Both the position numbers and the translations under genes were made by a program. A stretch of 64,000 nucleotides of DNA from Apoderus coryli. Taxonomy: Eukaryota > Arthropoda > Insecta > Coleoptera > Attelabidae. Every line of letters starts with the position of its first letter. Position 1 is the stretch's first letter. Below are positions 1 through 9,536 of this stretch, in pieces. The stretch lies in assembly GCA_911728435.2 (NCBI GenBank), contig OU452211.1, positions 13,436,428 through 13,500,427 on the forward strand. The letters are read 5' to 3'. The notes under the pieces were generated by a model. That model had not been told where the DNA came from. It made no database searches and saw only the letters and a list, made by a program, of their open reading frames with translations.

Positions 1-236
1 ACGGCTTAGTAGACATAGTTTAAATTTATACCTTTCTTTTTACGTATATATAGTTTTTTTGTGTAAGTAGTGATCCTTTTGTATTAGTGTTAAATAAATA
101 GTGTTTAATTTAGAAATTAATATCTATGTGTTTAATTTGAACTATTTAAATCTACTTTTAATTAAGTAAGATTACACTGAAAATACAAGCGGGGTTAATA
201 ACAATTAATTCGTACCGCTAATTCAGTGCCGCAACA
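1..236 (+). repeat. 5' LTR, 3' portion only
   Basis: Matches 5950-6184 base for base apart from a 7-T versus 6-T run near base 54. It ends in gcaaca, so the canonical CA end is kept, and the primer-binding site follows after five T. The LTR start lies upstream of the window. Confidence 0.95.
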
Positions 237-241
237 TTTTT

Positions 242-259
242 TGGTCCTTCGAGCCGGAT
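242..259 (+). promoter_or_regulatory. primer-binding site, tRNA-Tyr type
   Basis: The sequence tggtccttcgagccggat starts 5 nt after the LTR. It begins with TGG, the complement of the CCA tail, and is complementary to the 3' acceptor end of metazoan tRNA-Tyr as I recall it. The tRNA assignment comes from memory of that gene; the position and TGG start are seen directly. Confidence 0.7.
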
Positions 260-322
260 CGCGAAAACTTCAAGGAACTCTACGTATTTATTTCGCGTAG
301 GTAAATTTAAAATTTAATTACT

Positions 323-3300
323 ATGGCCACAGTAGCAACTGACTTATTAAAACATTTGAAAGCTAAACGTACAGCTTTCAAGGCTCAAATAACTTCACTC
401 AAAAATGCGGTTGAAACTTTCACAAACACCGACGAGGATCGCGCAAAATTATCACGAAAAATCTCTCGTCTCAGTGAACAGCAACTAAACTTTGAGGATG
501 TGCAACACCAATTGGAAGAGCTCGACGACATCGAAGACGCTCTTACACAATATCAAAACATAATAGAAAATTATGACGACATAGTAGCCATCGCAAGCCT
601 AAAAATAGGACCGGTGCGGACTCCTGCCTCATCAACAAACAGTCAAGGTACGTTAGTTAATTTACCTAAGATCGATTTACCTAAATTTGATGGTCGCATC
701 GAAAATTGGGTCACTTTTCGCGATGCATTCACAACAATGATCGATAGTCAAGAATGGATTCCTGATGAACAGAAACTTCAGTATTTGCGATCTTCATTAA
801 TCGGTAAAGCACAAAATTTAATTAGTGCTTACAAAATCACTAAAGAAAACTACACACGTGCATGGAAACAAGTTCAAGAAGATTATGAGAATGAACGCGT
901 CATCATCATGAGACACGCTGCTCTGCTAAGGGATGTACCTCTCATGCAAAAGGGTACCCCAGAAGAATTGCGTGATCTAGTTAATCATGTGCAGCTCCAA
1001 ATAAGATCCTTAGAAGCCTTAGGTCGAACGAACGAACAGCTTTTCAGCGATCTAATGGTAAGCATTATCATATCTCGTTTAGACAAGTTTACAAAACGCG
1101 AATGGGACAGAACACTCACCACAAAAATGCCCCATTTAGATGAAGTTCTCAAATTTCTTCGCATATCATATCAGCAATCAGATAAATACAGTGAAACTAT
1201 AGGCACACAACAAAATACACATAACGTTAGTTCTCATCGTCCAAAACAAACTTTCGTTACATCAAAGATCGAGGAATCTTGTGCAATTTGCAAACAATCA
1301 CATCCAGTTTATTCGTGTAAAAAATTCAACGATATGGCAGTCAGGCAACGCATCGACGCAGCGCGGAAGGAAAATTTATGTTTAAATTGTTTACGTGCGG
1401 GACATAAAACACATGAATGCAGATCGAGTAAATGTCGCGTGTGTAAAAAACATCATAATACCAAACTTCATCTCGAAAATCCGAACGCGAATGCTCCAGA
1501 CACAACAAACCATGCCCAAACAGCAACCACATTATCAACTCATACAAGGTCTGACGAAATCATGGTGACCGCGAGTTTGAACGTGTTAAACAGTGAAAAT
1601 CAAACAATCAAGTGCCGTGCATTAATAGATACATGTTCAAATGCAAATTTTATTACAGAAGATCTTGCGAATCGCTTAAAATTACGTAAAAAACACAACC
1701 CTTTATCTATTGGTGCATTAAATCAGCTACAAACAGTAACTACATGCAGTGTTATTGCAACAATAAAATCGCAAATCACAGATTATAACAGAAAACTTTT
1801 ATTCTTTGTGATTCCACGCATCGCTGGTTCAATTCCTGACCAACAAATCAACCGCGCAAGTATCAATATTCCGTCAAATATTCGGCTTGCCGATCCGCGA
1901 TTTTGGGAACCCGCTCCGGTCGATATGTTACTTGGTACCGGTATAGCGCTATCAATTTTAAGTGTTGGACAAATTAATTTGTCAAAAAATAAAAATTCTG
2001 ATCTCGTGTTACAAAAAACTCAATTCGGATGGATAATTGGAGGAACCGTTAACTCCTATCCAAAACCTCAAAGCAAAACCTTTGTTTCGAGTCTCAACTT
2101 TGATATCTCAAAATTCTGGGAACTTGAGGAAGGTTCATTCACACGTCACTACACAGATGACGAACGCTGTTGTGAAGAGCATTTTGTGCGACATGTCACA
2201 AGAAATATCGATGGACGTTACACGGTGGCTTTACCATTCAATGAGAAGGTCAAGTGTCTTGGAGAGTCTCGGAGTCGCGCGCTTAACAGATTTCAATCGT
2301 TAGAACGTAAATTGAAACAAAATGTGGAACTCCGAAATCAATATAATGATGTCATGAACGAGTATATTGCATTGGGCCACATGAGAGAAATACCTCAAGC
2401 AGACAACAGGGGTTTTTATTTGCCACATCATGCCGTTATCAAGCAGTCTAGTACAACGACAAAGGTACGTGTGGTTTTTGATGGCTCCGCACAGTCTGCG
2501 AGTGGTGTTTCTCTAAATGACACATTGTTAGTAGGTGCAACGATACAGGATGACATATTTTCTCTACTCTTAAGGTTTCGTTGCTATCATTATGTCCTTA
2601 CAGGAGACATTGAGAAAATGTATCGTCAATTCCTTGTTCGCCCCGAAGATCGCATATACCAACGCATTATTTGGAGAAATCACAAAGGCGAAATTTCTAC
2701 TTTTGAATTAAATACAATCACCTTCGGATTATCATCGGCACCTTATCAAGCCATTCGTTGTCTTCAACAATTAGCAGAGGACGAGTTTTCGAAATATCCG
2801 TTAGGTGCAACAGCAATCAAGCAAGATATGTACGTCGATGATTTACTTACCGGAGCTGAAACTCTAGAAGACGCATTTCAAAAGAGAAACGAGATTATTC
2901 AAATACTCGAAAGTGGCGGCCTCAATATAAGACAGTGGGTATCTAACGAACCAACATTATTAGAAGGACTCCCTCATGAAACCATCCACAAGCAATTACA
3001 ACTGGGTGAAACTACAACTATAAAAACACTCGGAATTTTTTGGGACTCTGCAAATGACACATTAAACTTCACTTCAACATCTTCACTCAGCCCAAAATGC
3101 ACGAAGCGATCTATCTTGTCAGATATATCGAAGATTTTCGATCCACTAGGTGTTTTGGGGCCTATAGTTATTAATTCAAAAATTCTCATGCAACGTTTGT
3201 GGCAACTGAAATTAAACTGGGATGAATCAGTACCACTCAACATACATACAGAGTGGTCACAATTTACAAGAGAAATTCCATTGGTTTCTAATTTTGTCAT

Positions 3301-5386
3301 AAATCGAAAGGTCATCATCCAGAACGCCACACATATTGAACTACATGGGTTTTGTGACGCAAGTGAAAAGGCATATGGCGCCTGCATATATGTAAGAGAC
3401 GCAATCGGAACCATACAGTCAAATATATTGTGTGCAAAATCCCGCGTAGCACCACTTAAGACCATCACAATTGCTCGATTAGAATTGTGTGGAGCAACCC
3501 TTCTCACAAGTTTAATGAATAGTGTTCAACATGCTCTAAAATGTCCTATTCATCGCACCATCTTCTGGTCAGACTCTGCCATAGTTTTAGCTTGGTTAAC
3601 AAAGGAACCAAGCACTTTAAAAACATTCGTAGCAAACAGAGTTTCAGACATTCAACAAAAATCAAACATTCACGCATGGCGGCACGTACGAAGCCACGAT
3701 AACCGCGCGGACTTTTTATCCCGAGGACAGCTGGCAAGTGAATTCAATAAAAACACAACATGGAAGTTTGGACCATCCTGGCTACTCCAAGAAGAGAGCC
3801 TATGGCCTATAAGTATCATAGATCATGCTACTTTTGTTCCAGAAACCAAGGCCATGAAATGTTTCGTCATTAGTACAACATCATCAGACATTCTTCAACG
3901 ATTTTCATCATTCAATCGTATGAGGAGAGTAATCGCATACTGTCTGCGTTTTACGCCAAACAATACACATAAGGGCAGTCTCTCAGTCGAAGAAATACAT
4001 CACGCAGAAGAACGTATTATAAAAATAGTACAAGCTAGTTCATTTGCAATGGATCTGGAAAATCTTAAAATCAATGCACAAGTACATAGAAAGAGTAAAA
4101 TTGCATCGCTGTGCCCATTTATTGACGCAAATGGCATATTGCGTGTTGGTGGCCGTCTACAAAATGCTAATTTATCCTTTGCACAGAAACATCCTGTTTT
4201 GTTACCAAAATCAAATCATATTACAGACGTCATTGTAAGAGACGTTCACTTAAATAATCTCCATTCTGGGAGTCAAACAACGTTATATGCTGTGCGACAA
4301 ACATATTGGCCTATTGACGGTAGAAATATCGCCAGGAAAATTGTTCGACAGTGTATCACATGTTTTCGACATCGTCCTCCGCCTGTAGAATATATGATGT
4401 CTAGTTTGCCATCATTTAGAGTTAACGAATCCAGACCATTTCTAAATTGCGGCGTAGATTACTGTGGACCATTCTTTATAAAAGAGAAAAGACATCGAAA
4501 TCGCAATCGTATCAAGGTTTATGTCGCAGTCTTCGTGTGCCTTGCCACAAAGGCAATTCATTTGGAAGTAGTCAGCGATATGACTACAGATGCATTTATT
4601 GCTGCATTGCGCAGATTTATATCTCGTCGAGGAAAATGTCAAAACATATACTCCGACAACGGAAAAAACTTTGTTGGCGCCTCTAAAAAGATAAACGAAA
4701 TACAAAATCTTTTAAAGGATCAAATGGCAATACAGGGAATGCTAGCTGATAATGGTATTTCATGGCATTTTATTCCTCCACTCTCTCCTCATTTTGGAGG
4801 GATATGGGAAGCAGCTGTCAAATCCTTTAAGCATCATGTAAAACGAGTGGTGGGAGACCAATTATTCACATTTGAAGATTTTAACACATTCATAATTGAA
4901 GTCGAAGCCATTTTAAATTCCCGGCCTATCACTGCCATATCATCTGACGCTAATGATCCAATTGCATTAACACCAGGGCATTTTTTAATTGGCGACTCAT
5001 TAACAGCGGTGCCTGAACATCATTTGAAAAATCAAACATCAAATCGACTGTCTTCTTGGCAACATATCCAAAAGGTAAAACAACATTTTTGGACCCGTTG
5101 GCACAAAGAGTATCTCAACAATCTCACCATACGCAAGAAATGGTGTCATGACGGACTGCATAAAATAAAACAAGGAACAGTAGTACTTCTAAAAGAAGAT
5201 GGTCTACGTCCACAAAATTGGCCACTCGGTGTAATTGTAGACACGCATCCAAGAAGCGATGGAATCATACGCACCGCTACAATTCGTACAATCCGAGGAA
5301 CATTTAAGAGAAATGTAAGAAGCTTAGCATTACTGCCGTTTACACAACACGAAGAACCATCCACGACGGAGTACAAAGATTGTTGA
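323..5386 (+). CDS. BEL/Pao Gag-Pol polyprotein
   Basis: A single 1687-residue open frame. In order: N-terminal coiled region; gag-like segment (about 112-260, LPKFDGRIENW, typical of DUF1759); zinc knuckles, including CLNCLRAGHKTHEC near 353 (CX2CX4HX4C); aspartic protease with DTC at about 436 in place of DTG/DSG; reverse transcriptase with YVDD at about 837; RNase H with GFCDAS and WSDSA; integrase with an HHCC zinc module and a likely D1379, D1445, E1496 triad (VDYCGP, SDNGKNF, GGIWEAAV); and a C-terminal WPLGVI module. This order and the WEAAVKSFK integrase motif are typical of BEL/Pao. The product would form particles, reverse-transcribe the RNA and integrate the cDNA. No stop or frameshift is seen, so it may be functional. 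The start is the first ATG after the leader. The DTC protease triad is unusual generally but common in this group. Confidence 0.95.
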   Translation: MATVATDLLKHLKAKRTAFKAQITSLKNAVETFTNTDEDRAKLSRKISRLSEQQLNFEDVQHQLEELDDIEDALTQYQNIIENYDDIVAIASLKIGPVRTPASSTNSQGTLVNLPKIDLPKFDGRIENWVTFRDAFTTMIDSQEWIPDEQKLQYLRSSLIGKAQNLISAYKITKENYTRAWKQVQEDYENERVIIMRHAALLRDVPLMQKGTPEELRDLVNHVQLQIRSLEALGRTNEQLFSDLMVSIIISRLDKFTKREWDRTLTTKMPHLDEVLKFLRISYQQSDKYSETIGTQQNTHNVSSHRPKQTFVTSKIEESCAICKQSHPVYSCKKFNDMAVRQRIDAARKENLCLNCLRAGHKTHECRSSKCRVCKKHHNTKLHLENPNANAPDTTNHAQTATTLSTHTRSDEIMVTASLNVLNSENQTIKCRALIDTCSNANFITEDLANRLKLRKKHNPLSIGALNQLQTVTTCSVIATIKSQITDYNRKLLFFVIPRIAGSIPDQQINRASINIPSNIRLADPRFWEPAPVDMLLGTGIALSILSVGQINLSKNKNSDLVLQKTQFGWIIGGTVNSYPKPQSKTFVSSLNFDISKFWELEEGSFTRHYTDDERCCEEHFVRHVTRNIDGRYTVALPFNEKVKCLGESRSRALNRFQSLERKLKQNVELRNQYNDVMNEYIALGHMREIPQADNRGFYLPHHAVIKQSSTTTKVRVVFDGSAQSASGVSLNDTLLVGATIQDDIFSLLLRFRCYHYVLTGDIEKMYRQFLVRPEDRIYQRIIWRNHKGEISTFELNTITFGLSSAPYQAIRCLQQLAEDEFSKYPLGATAIKQDMYVDDLLTGAETLEDAFQKRNEIIQILESGGLNIRQWVSNEPTLLEGLPHETIHKQLQLGETTTIKTLGIFWDSANDTLNFTSTSSLSPKCTKRSILSDISKIFDPLGVLGPIVINSKILMQRLWQLKLNWDESVPLNIHTEWSQFTREIPLVSNFVINRKVIIQNATHIELHGFCDASEKAYGACIYVRDAIGTIQSNILCAKSRVAPLKTITIARLELCGATLLTSLMNSVQHALKCPIHRTIFWSDSAIVLAWLTKEPSTLKTFVANRVSDIQQKSNIHAWRHVRSHDNRADFLSRGQLASEFNKNTTWKFGPSWLLQEESLWPISIIDHATFVPETKAMKCFVISTTSSDILQRFSSFNRMRRVIAYCLRFTPNNTHKGSLSVEEIHHAEERIIKIVQASSFAMDLENLKINAQVHRKSKIASLCPFIDANGILRVGGRLQNANLSFAQKHPVLLPKSNHITDVIVRDVHLNNLHSGSQTTLYAVRQTYWPIDGRNIARKIVRQCITCFRHRPPPVEYMMSSLPSFRVNESRPFLNCGVDYCGPFFIKEKRHRNRNRIKVYVAVFVCLATKAIHLEVVSDMTTDAFIAALRRFISRRGKCQNIYSDNGKNFVGASKKINEIQNLLKDQMAIQGMLADNGISWHFIPPLSPHFGGIWEAAVKSFKHHVKRVVGDQLFTFEDFNTFIIEVEAILNSRPITAISSDANDPIALTPGHFLIGDSLTAVPEHHLKNQTSNRLSSWQHIQKVKQHFWTRWHKEYLNNLTIRKKWCHDGLHKIKQGTVVLLKEDGLRPQNWPLGVIVDTHPRSDGIIRTATIRTIRGTFKRNVRSLALLPFTQHEEPSTTEYKDC

Positions 5387-5398
5387 TCGCAAGCTCTC

Positions 5399-5411
5399 AA
5401 CGGGGGGAGCA
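5399..5411 (+). promoter_or_regulatory. polypurine tract before the 3' LTR
   Basis: The G-run cggggggagca lies directly against the first TG of the 3' LTR, the place where plus-strand DNA synthesis is primed in LTR elements. Confidence 0.75.
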
Positions 5412-6184
5412 TGTTTCGTGCCTAATTAGTTATTATTTTATATTTTAAGTATCTTGAAATTAACATTCGGTAATTATACATCAATTTAGATATAATTCCA
5501 ATACTATTTAAGTTGTTAGTTTTTATGGTTCATTGTATATATAGTTATATGGTTCATTTATTACCCTAATAATTTAGATTTTTAGGGATTCCTTTTATAG
5601 CAGATCTAGGGATCTCTTTTACAGCTGCCCGTTGGTTTTTCCCTCAATTTCAGGAAGTTTTTTATTTCTTTAATCTTTACGATATTGAAGTTGTCACGTA
5701 ACCTTTACAGCGTTTATGACCTGTAGATAGCAATTAAGTCATATAAATATCGTATACATGGCAATTACAGCTCAATTGGAAATACCCAAAATTTAAGGTT
5801 TACTGTACCTATATTGCATGTATTGTTGTATTGTGTTCTTGGGTGTTTTTTTCTGGTATATATATTGCATTCACGTTCATTTTTCATTCAGTCATTTTTC
5901 ATCGGTCAGTAACAAACGATCAGTAAAACAAACAATTTTCATAACAAACACGGCTTAGTAGACATAGTTTAAATTTATACCTTTCTTTTTACGTATATAT
6001 AGTTTTTTGTGTAAGTAGTGATCCTTTTGTATTAGTGTTAAATAAATAGTGTTTAATTTAGAAATTAATATCTATGTGTTTAATTTGAACTATTTAAATC
6101 TACTTTTAATTAAGTAAGATTACACTGAAAATACAAGCGGGGTTAATAACAATTAATTCGTACCGCTAATTCAGTGCCGCAACA
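5412..6184 (+). repeat. 3' LTR of the BEL/Pao element
   Basis: About 773 bp, starting tgtttcgtg and ending gcaaca (TG...CA). The last 235 bp repeat the window's first 236 bp. The upstream boundary is inferred from the purine tract and TG, because the 5' half of the other LTR is not in the window. Confidence 0.85.
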
Positions 6185-6231
6185 GTAGGATTTATTCTTA
6201 AACCATTAGCCTCACACCAGTCAGAGAAAGC
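6185..6231 (-). pseudogene. short antisense LINE reverse-transcriptase scrap
   Basis: Read on the minus strand this gives FSDWCEANGLRINP, the thumb-side motif found after the FADD block in the LINEs of this window (compare VHWCEANGLDLNIS in family A). It is only about 47 bp, cut on one side by the BEL LTR and on the other by a plus-strand LINE. The family cannot be assigned. Confidence 0.55.
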
Positions 6232-7112
6232 ATGTGGGACCTTTATTGTTTTTAATATACGTAAATGATTTATACAAATTTCAAGAAGAGTCAAATATAA
6301 TCCTCTTTGCTGACGACACAACTAGTCTGATTAGATATCGACCAAACGACCCTTTAGGGGAGTTGGTTAAGGCTGTTGAGACTGACATAGGCAATTGGTT
6401 TCTGGCAAATGAACTGAGCTTGAATCAGGCTAAAACTCAGAGCATGAACTTTACATTGCGTTCTGCGCCTATTGATCTTCAGAGCGATGTTCGCGTGAAG
6501 TTCCTTGGGGTTCATCTTGATCCTAAATTAACCTGGGAGAGTCATGTTCGAGAACTTGGGTGCTCGCTGTCCAGGGTCATATATCTCATTAGAAGGCTTG
6601 CGCAGAGTGTTTCAATCGCCAGTCTGTTGACGGTATATCATGGTTATTTTGTTTCCCGTATGTCGTATGGTATTTTGAACTGGGGACATAGTTCTCATGC
6701 AATGAAAATCTTCAAGCTACAGAGGAGATGTTTACGTACAATGTTGGGGCTCGGTTGGCGTGACTGCTGTAAAAAGTATTTTGTTGAACACGGACTACTT
6801 ACTTTGCCTTCCTTGTACATCTTAAACTGTCTTGGCTACATTCGAACCAATGCCTCGCATTTCACTCTTCACTCTGATATGCATAATTATGGTACACGAA
6901 ATCGCAATGACATATTGCCTGAATTTCACCGCCTATTGAGGACTAGGAAAGGTTCTGACTATTATTGTGTTAAATTTTATAATAAGCTGCCGTCTCACAT
7001 AAAGAACCTTGGTGAAGTCCAGTTTAACAAAAGTATTAAAACATTTTTGATATCTCAAGCTTTTTATACCTTTGAGGACTATTTCAGAAGCGATATTGTA
7101 AGATTTTTATAG
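6232..7112 (+). pseudogene. LINE reverse transcriptase, C-terminal 290 residues
   Basis: An open frame starting in the middle of the RT domain at VGPLLFLIYVNDL, followed by FADDTTSLI (catalytic FADD), LSLNQAKTQSM and the C-terminal thumb region (LKFLGVHLDPKLTW, VSRMSYGILNWG). It is 5' truncated: endonuclease and RT fingers are missing. It is closest within the window to the LINE at 61714-63747, which has the same VGPLLF-IYINDLY and CRTML/VRILA arrangement. The natural stop at 7112 is followed by a short 3' UTR to about 7255. Non-LTR retrotransposon of the Jockey/CR1 broad group; clade not assigned. Confidence 0.85.
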
Positions 7113-7216
7113 ATTTTAGTTTGTTTTATGTTGTTGCTATTTTAATTTGTTTGTAAGCCTTTCTTTGTTGCTGTAACTTTGATTAATTTTTGTTATTTTT
7201 TGACGTACTATACATG

Positions 7217-7960
7217 TTATGTAACATAAGATGGTGAATAAATATATCTATCCAAGTCCCCATTAACTTTGATAAAAGCGTTATCTGCATCTGTTACATA
7301 GAAAGGCATATAAAATTGGATGTCATCCGCATACATATGCATTCTCAGATGCCTTATGTTTGACGCGACGTCAAAACAATAAATAGAGAATAGAAGGGGT
7401 CCCAGTATGCTTCCCTTGACAATACCGGCGCTTGACCACTGGGATGCGCTCTGCCGACGATCAAATAAATAACTCCTAAGCCATCCCAAAGAGATGGGAT
7501 CAAATCCCAAGTATTTGAGCTTAGCTAAAAGTAGATTGAAATTCACCAGGTCGAACGCTTTACTCTGCTCAAGGAGGATAAATGCTATACACTGAGATTT
7601 GTCTAGCGCCCGAGCTAGTTCATCAGAAACTCTCAAAAGAGCCGTCGCAGTGCTGTGCCTCTTTCGAAAACCCGACTGAAATGGTTAATTCATATTTAAA
7701 TATTCTTGTATTTGTGTGCTCATGATACGCTCAGAAATTTTGGACATTGCAGGTAATATACTTATTGGTCTAAGATCATTATAAGAGGCAGGAGAGTCAA
7801 CCTTTGGAATCGGAACAACATTTGCAGATTTCCAAATCTGCGGAAATACTCCCGAACGCATTGAGTCATTAAACAAAGTTTTAACGACATCACAGCAGTG
7901 AGTGATTATAATTCTAAGCATTTTAGCTTAGTATTCACGCCCAATTCTGAAACACTCCGT
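7217..7960 (-). pseudogene. LINE reverse transcriptase fragment, frameshifted
   Basis: Two minus-strand frames belong to one RT domain. 7921-7685 gives SGVFPQIWKSANVVPIPK and YNDLRPISILPAMSKI (fingers). 7636-7217 gives IAFILLEQSKAFDLVN, then SILGPLLFSIYCFDVASN and YADD (palm). A frameshift near 7680 separates them at the QSGFRKRHST block. Endonuclease and C-terminal parts are absent. The fragment lies back to back with plus-strand LINE pieces on both sides, so it is part of a mosaic, not an intact copy. It resembles LINE family B (19151-28412) in its LPAMS and GFRK motifs. Confidence 0.8.
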
Positions 7961-7964
7961 TATT

Positions 7965-8576
7965 TTGAGCCAGTTTTTGACAGAAAGCTTGGATAGCGGG
8001 GGTCAGGTTGACGTTATTTATATGGATTTTACCAAAGCCTTTGACAGGCTTGACCACGGAATTCTGCTGCAAAAGCTTTCGGAATTTGGTTTATCTGTGG
8101 ATCTTTTAAAATTTCTGTCTACTTATCTCCATGAACGTAAATTGTATGTGGAGTACCGTGGTTTCAAGTCCGGTATTATCCGTGCAACATCTGGAGTGCC
8201 GCAGGGTTCTGTGTTGGGTCCCCTCTTATTTATGTGTTTTATTAATGACATTGTTAATGGCGTGAAATGTCGCTCCCTACTCTTTGCTGATGATTTTAAG
8301 GTTTATTCACTGATTACCTCAGCATCTGACTGTCTTCAATTGCAGAATGATCTGAATGTCCTGCTTGACTGGTGCATTCAGAACGGGCTTGCCCTTAATT
8401 TGGATAAGTGTTGTTCTGTAACTTTTACTCGTAAGGAAAATCCAATAAGATTTGTGTATAACATTGACTCTGTTTCGCTTAAAATATGCGATGAGGTTAA
8501 GGATCTGGGGGTGCTCTTTGACGCTAAACTCAGTTTTGTGGGGCATGTGATTGATGTGGTTTCGTCTTCCTATAAG
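7965..8576 (+). pseudogene. LINE reverse transcriptase fragment, cut by a TIR transposon
   Basis: Plus-strand RT palm: GGQVDVIYMDFTKAFDRLDH, SGVPQGSVLGPLLFMCFIND, FADDFKVYS and NLDKCCSVTF, ending at the thumb (VKDLGVLFDAKLSF). The frame runs straight into a transposon end at 8577. The N-terminal fingers and endonuclease are absent. It belongs to the same broad group as the LINEs at 15961, 26423 and 55361. Confidence 0.85.
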
Positions 8577-8796
8577 CAAAGATTAATCTACACAATAGAT
8601 AGTCAGCCCAATGCATTAAAATCAGAACATCTCTAAGTATGCCTGCCACTACGTGGCGTAGACTAGCGTGTACAGCATAGAGCAGTATTGTCACAGCCCG
8701 AAACCGTTTTGTAGTTTATTAATGTCAGAAACAAAACGCAACGTATAACAATTATTTACATCATTTGCAACAGATATGCACCGGCAATGCTGTATT
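8577..8796 (-). mobile_element. terminal piece of the 31-bp-TIR DNA transposon, reversed
   Basis: Starts with CAAAGATTAATCTACAC, the TIR shared with copies 11349-14203 and 20374-25960. For about 220 bp it matches the reverse complement of their right ends, including the segment at 13984-14203, then diverges near 8797. No second TIR is visible before the host exon, so this is a truncated third copy. Confidence 0.8.
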
Positions 8797-8800
8797 ACAC

Positions 8801-8832
8801 ACTTGATAAAGCCACTGTGTGGACGAAACATG
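8801..8832 (+). ncRNA. degenerate hammerhead-ribozyme-like motif
   Basis: Seen: ttgataaa, a ccac/gtgg stem with a 3-nt loop, then GAAAC at 8825-8829 followed by atgtc. This is the layout of a hammerhead core (CUGAUGA, stem II, GAAA), but the first box is mutated to TTGATAA. Hammerheads of this form are known from Penelope-like and related retroelements. Probably a dead copy. Confidence 0.35.
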
Positions 8833-9536
8833 TCGTGTGATTTTGAAATATAAATTTGTATATTATAAAAGTTGGTGAATGGTAAATAATTAATACCAGT
8901 AGTTATTATTACCAGTAGTTATTTTATCGATTTTACATGTAGTTATTTGCTTTAAATAGCAATAATTTACAAAATCGCATTTTTTCGCAAAAAAAAAAAT
9001 ACATTTTTTGAAGAACAAAGCCTAAACTTTCAAGACAAACTGATATCTATTCCGGGAAATATCCCGAAGTACAACTTTGTTCCTACAAAGTAAAACTAGA
9101 TTGAAAAAAAAGCATGAAAACAAACTATCAATAGAAAAAGCTAATTTTAAAATTACTAAAATGCATTATATAACAAAGATTTGTGGAGACTAAACACACT
9201 TACCTGGTTCTCCACAATCCATAATTTATTATTTTATAAGTCTAAATAAACAATACAAATCACTACACATCTGCTAACTACGGCGGAAATTAATATGTCT
9301 GCTTTAGGATAGCCGAATTTCAACTGATCGTACGAGTGTGAACAGTGTGCTATAAGGTTGAGAAGGGGTTTATTATATGCCTAAACTATCCCTGCTTATA
9401 AAATACACGTATTTTCTACCTGCGATAAAGTTTACGAAATCGATTTATGGCCGGCCAGATTGCCAAATACCCCACTGTGCGACGGTCTAATAACTTAAGG
9501 GAACCATAGTTAATGTGAAATTGTTATTTTTTACAG
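8833..9536. other. intron sequence upstream of the first visible Tango1 exon
   Basis: AT-rich DNA with no frame I can assign. The last bases, ttgttattttttacag, form a good polypyrimidine tract and acceptor for the exon starting at 9537. Nothing resembling a signal peptide or SH3 exon is visible. Confidence 0.5.

Larger units (their letters stand above)
1..6184 (+). mobile_element. BEL/Pao LTR retrotransposon, 5' LTR cut by window edge
   Basis: Seen: a partial 5' LTR, a primer-binding site, one long gag-pol frame, a purine tract and a full 3' LTR, in the order expected of an LTR retrotransposon. The part of the 5' LTR present differs from the matching part of the 3' LTR by a single T in a T-run over about 235 bp, and the 1687-codon frame is open. 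Both suggest a recent insertion. The 3' LTR abuts a reverse-oriented LINE scrap at 6185, so the element landed in older repeat DNA. The 5' target duplication lies outside the window and cannot be checked. Confidence 0.93.

Noticed and set aside
9515..9536. ATG at 9515 as the start of the large host frame
   Set aside because: The stretch ttgttattttttacag is a splice acceptor. The ATG lies in the intron, and the protein would lack the signal peptide that Tango1 needs.
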